Positions 5,214 to 5,323 of a stretch of 5,323 nt of DNA are shown here, one piece after another (position 1 is the stretch's first letter; every line of letters starts with the position of its first letter). The stretch covers positions 1 through 5,323 of the forward strand of contig JACQEL010000015.1 of the NCBI GenBank assembly GCA_016200595.1, written 5' to 3'. The position numbers and the translations under genes are program-made. This DNA is from Deltaproteobacteria bacterium. GTDB lineage: Bacteria; Desulfobacterota; Binatia; Bin18. A model generated the notes under the pieces. The model did not search any database. It was not told where the DNA came from and saw only the letters and a program-made list of their open reading frames with translations.

Positions 5214-5323
5214 CGGTCCCAGGCAGAGCCTGGGACCGCACGGAGCGGGCGGCTCTGCCGCTGCACGAGCGGCCGCCGGCAGGCAGAGCCTGCCACTCAG
5301 GGCGTGCCCGGGCAGAGCCCGGG
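5214..5323. repeat. Cluster of four hairpins sharing the GGCAGAGCC core
   Basis: The 9-mer GGCAGAGCC occurs three times on the plus strand (5222-5230, 5282-5290, 5311-5319) and once inverted, as GGCTCTGCC (5251-5259). Each is the tip of a perfect hairpin with loop AGA (or TCT). The stems are 11 bp (5214-5224 with 5228-5238), 5 bp (5249-5253 with 5257-5261), 7 bp (5278-5284 with 5288-5294) and at least 7 bp (5307-5313 with 5317-5323, cut by the window end). The outer stem sequences differ between copies yet stay complementary. I see no credible gene in 5019-5323. Confidence 0.7.

Noticed and set aside
5030..5296. Minus-strand open frame of 88 codons at the window end
   Set aside because: It translates the hairpin cluster and the heptamers, is Arg/Ser-rich, and has no Shine-Dalgarno or family resemblance.
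5214..5323. CRISPR array
   Set aside because: The repeats are only 9 bases, unevenly spaced and partly inverted, with no spacers of regular length and no cas gene in view.

Overview
This window reads as chromosomal DNA of a Gram-negative (diderm) bacterium, probably environmental and moderately GC-rich. The best guess is a deltaproteobacterial or related lineage (Desulfobacterota, Binatota, Entotheonella or NC10-like). The reasons are a lipid-transport operon of MlaE/MlaF/MlaD/PqiC type whose MlaE carries an N-terminal STAS domain, an AgmX/PglI-type envelope lipoprotein, and dispersed palindromic repeats between genes. No marker gene fixes the taxon, so this is inference.

Layout. Positions 1-271 hold no gene, only several short perfect inverted repeats; the last sits just past the stop codon of the first gene. 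Positions 272-1264 (minus strand) encode a lipoprotein with a linker, an AgmX/PglI-like domain and a C-terminal SH3-like domain. Positions 1265-1581 are a divergent intergenic region with a dispersed-repeat-like element (about 1381-1476). From 1582 to 5018 (plus strand) four tightly packed genes form one operon: STAS-MlaE permease, MlaF ATPase, MlaD-type MCE protein with a long helical C-terminus, and a PqiC/YmbA-type auxiliary lipoprotein. Their junctions are a 5-nt gap (or a TTGA overlap), a 20-nt overlap and an ATGA overlap. A stem-loop plus six-T tract at 5084-5117 is a good candidate terminator. It is followed by a dense cluster of GC-rich hairpins with three-base loops running to the window end.

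How the genes work together. MlaE and MlaF would form the inner-membrane ABC core. MlaD would be anchored in the inner membrane, with a hexameric MCE ring and a helical stem reaching into the periplasm. The lipoprotein would probably sit at the outer membrane and receive or dock that stem, as PqiC does for PqiB. No MlaA, MlaC or separate MlaB gene is present; the STAS domain fused to MlaE takes the place of MlaB. The likely function is phospholipid or other hydrophobic-substrate traffic between the two membranes. The genes themselves are recognisable families. The less ordinary material is the hairpin arrays with shared loops, the altered STAS and AgmX key residues, and the apparently self-contained needle-type transporter.
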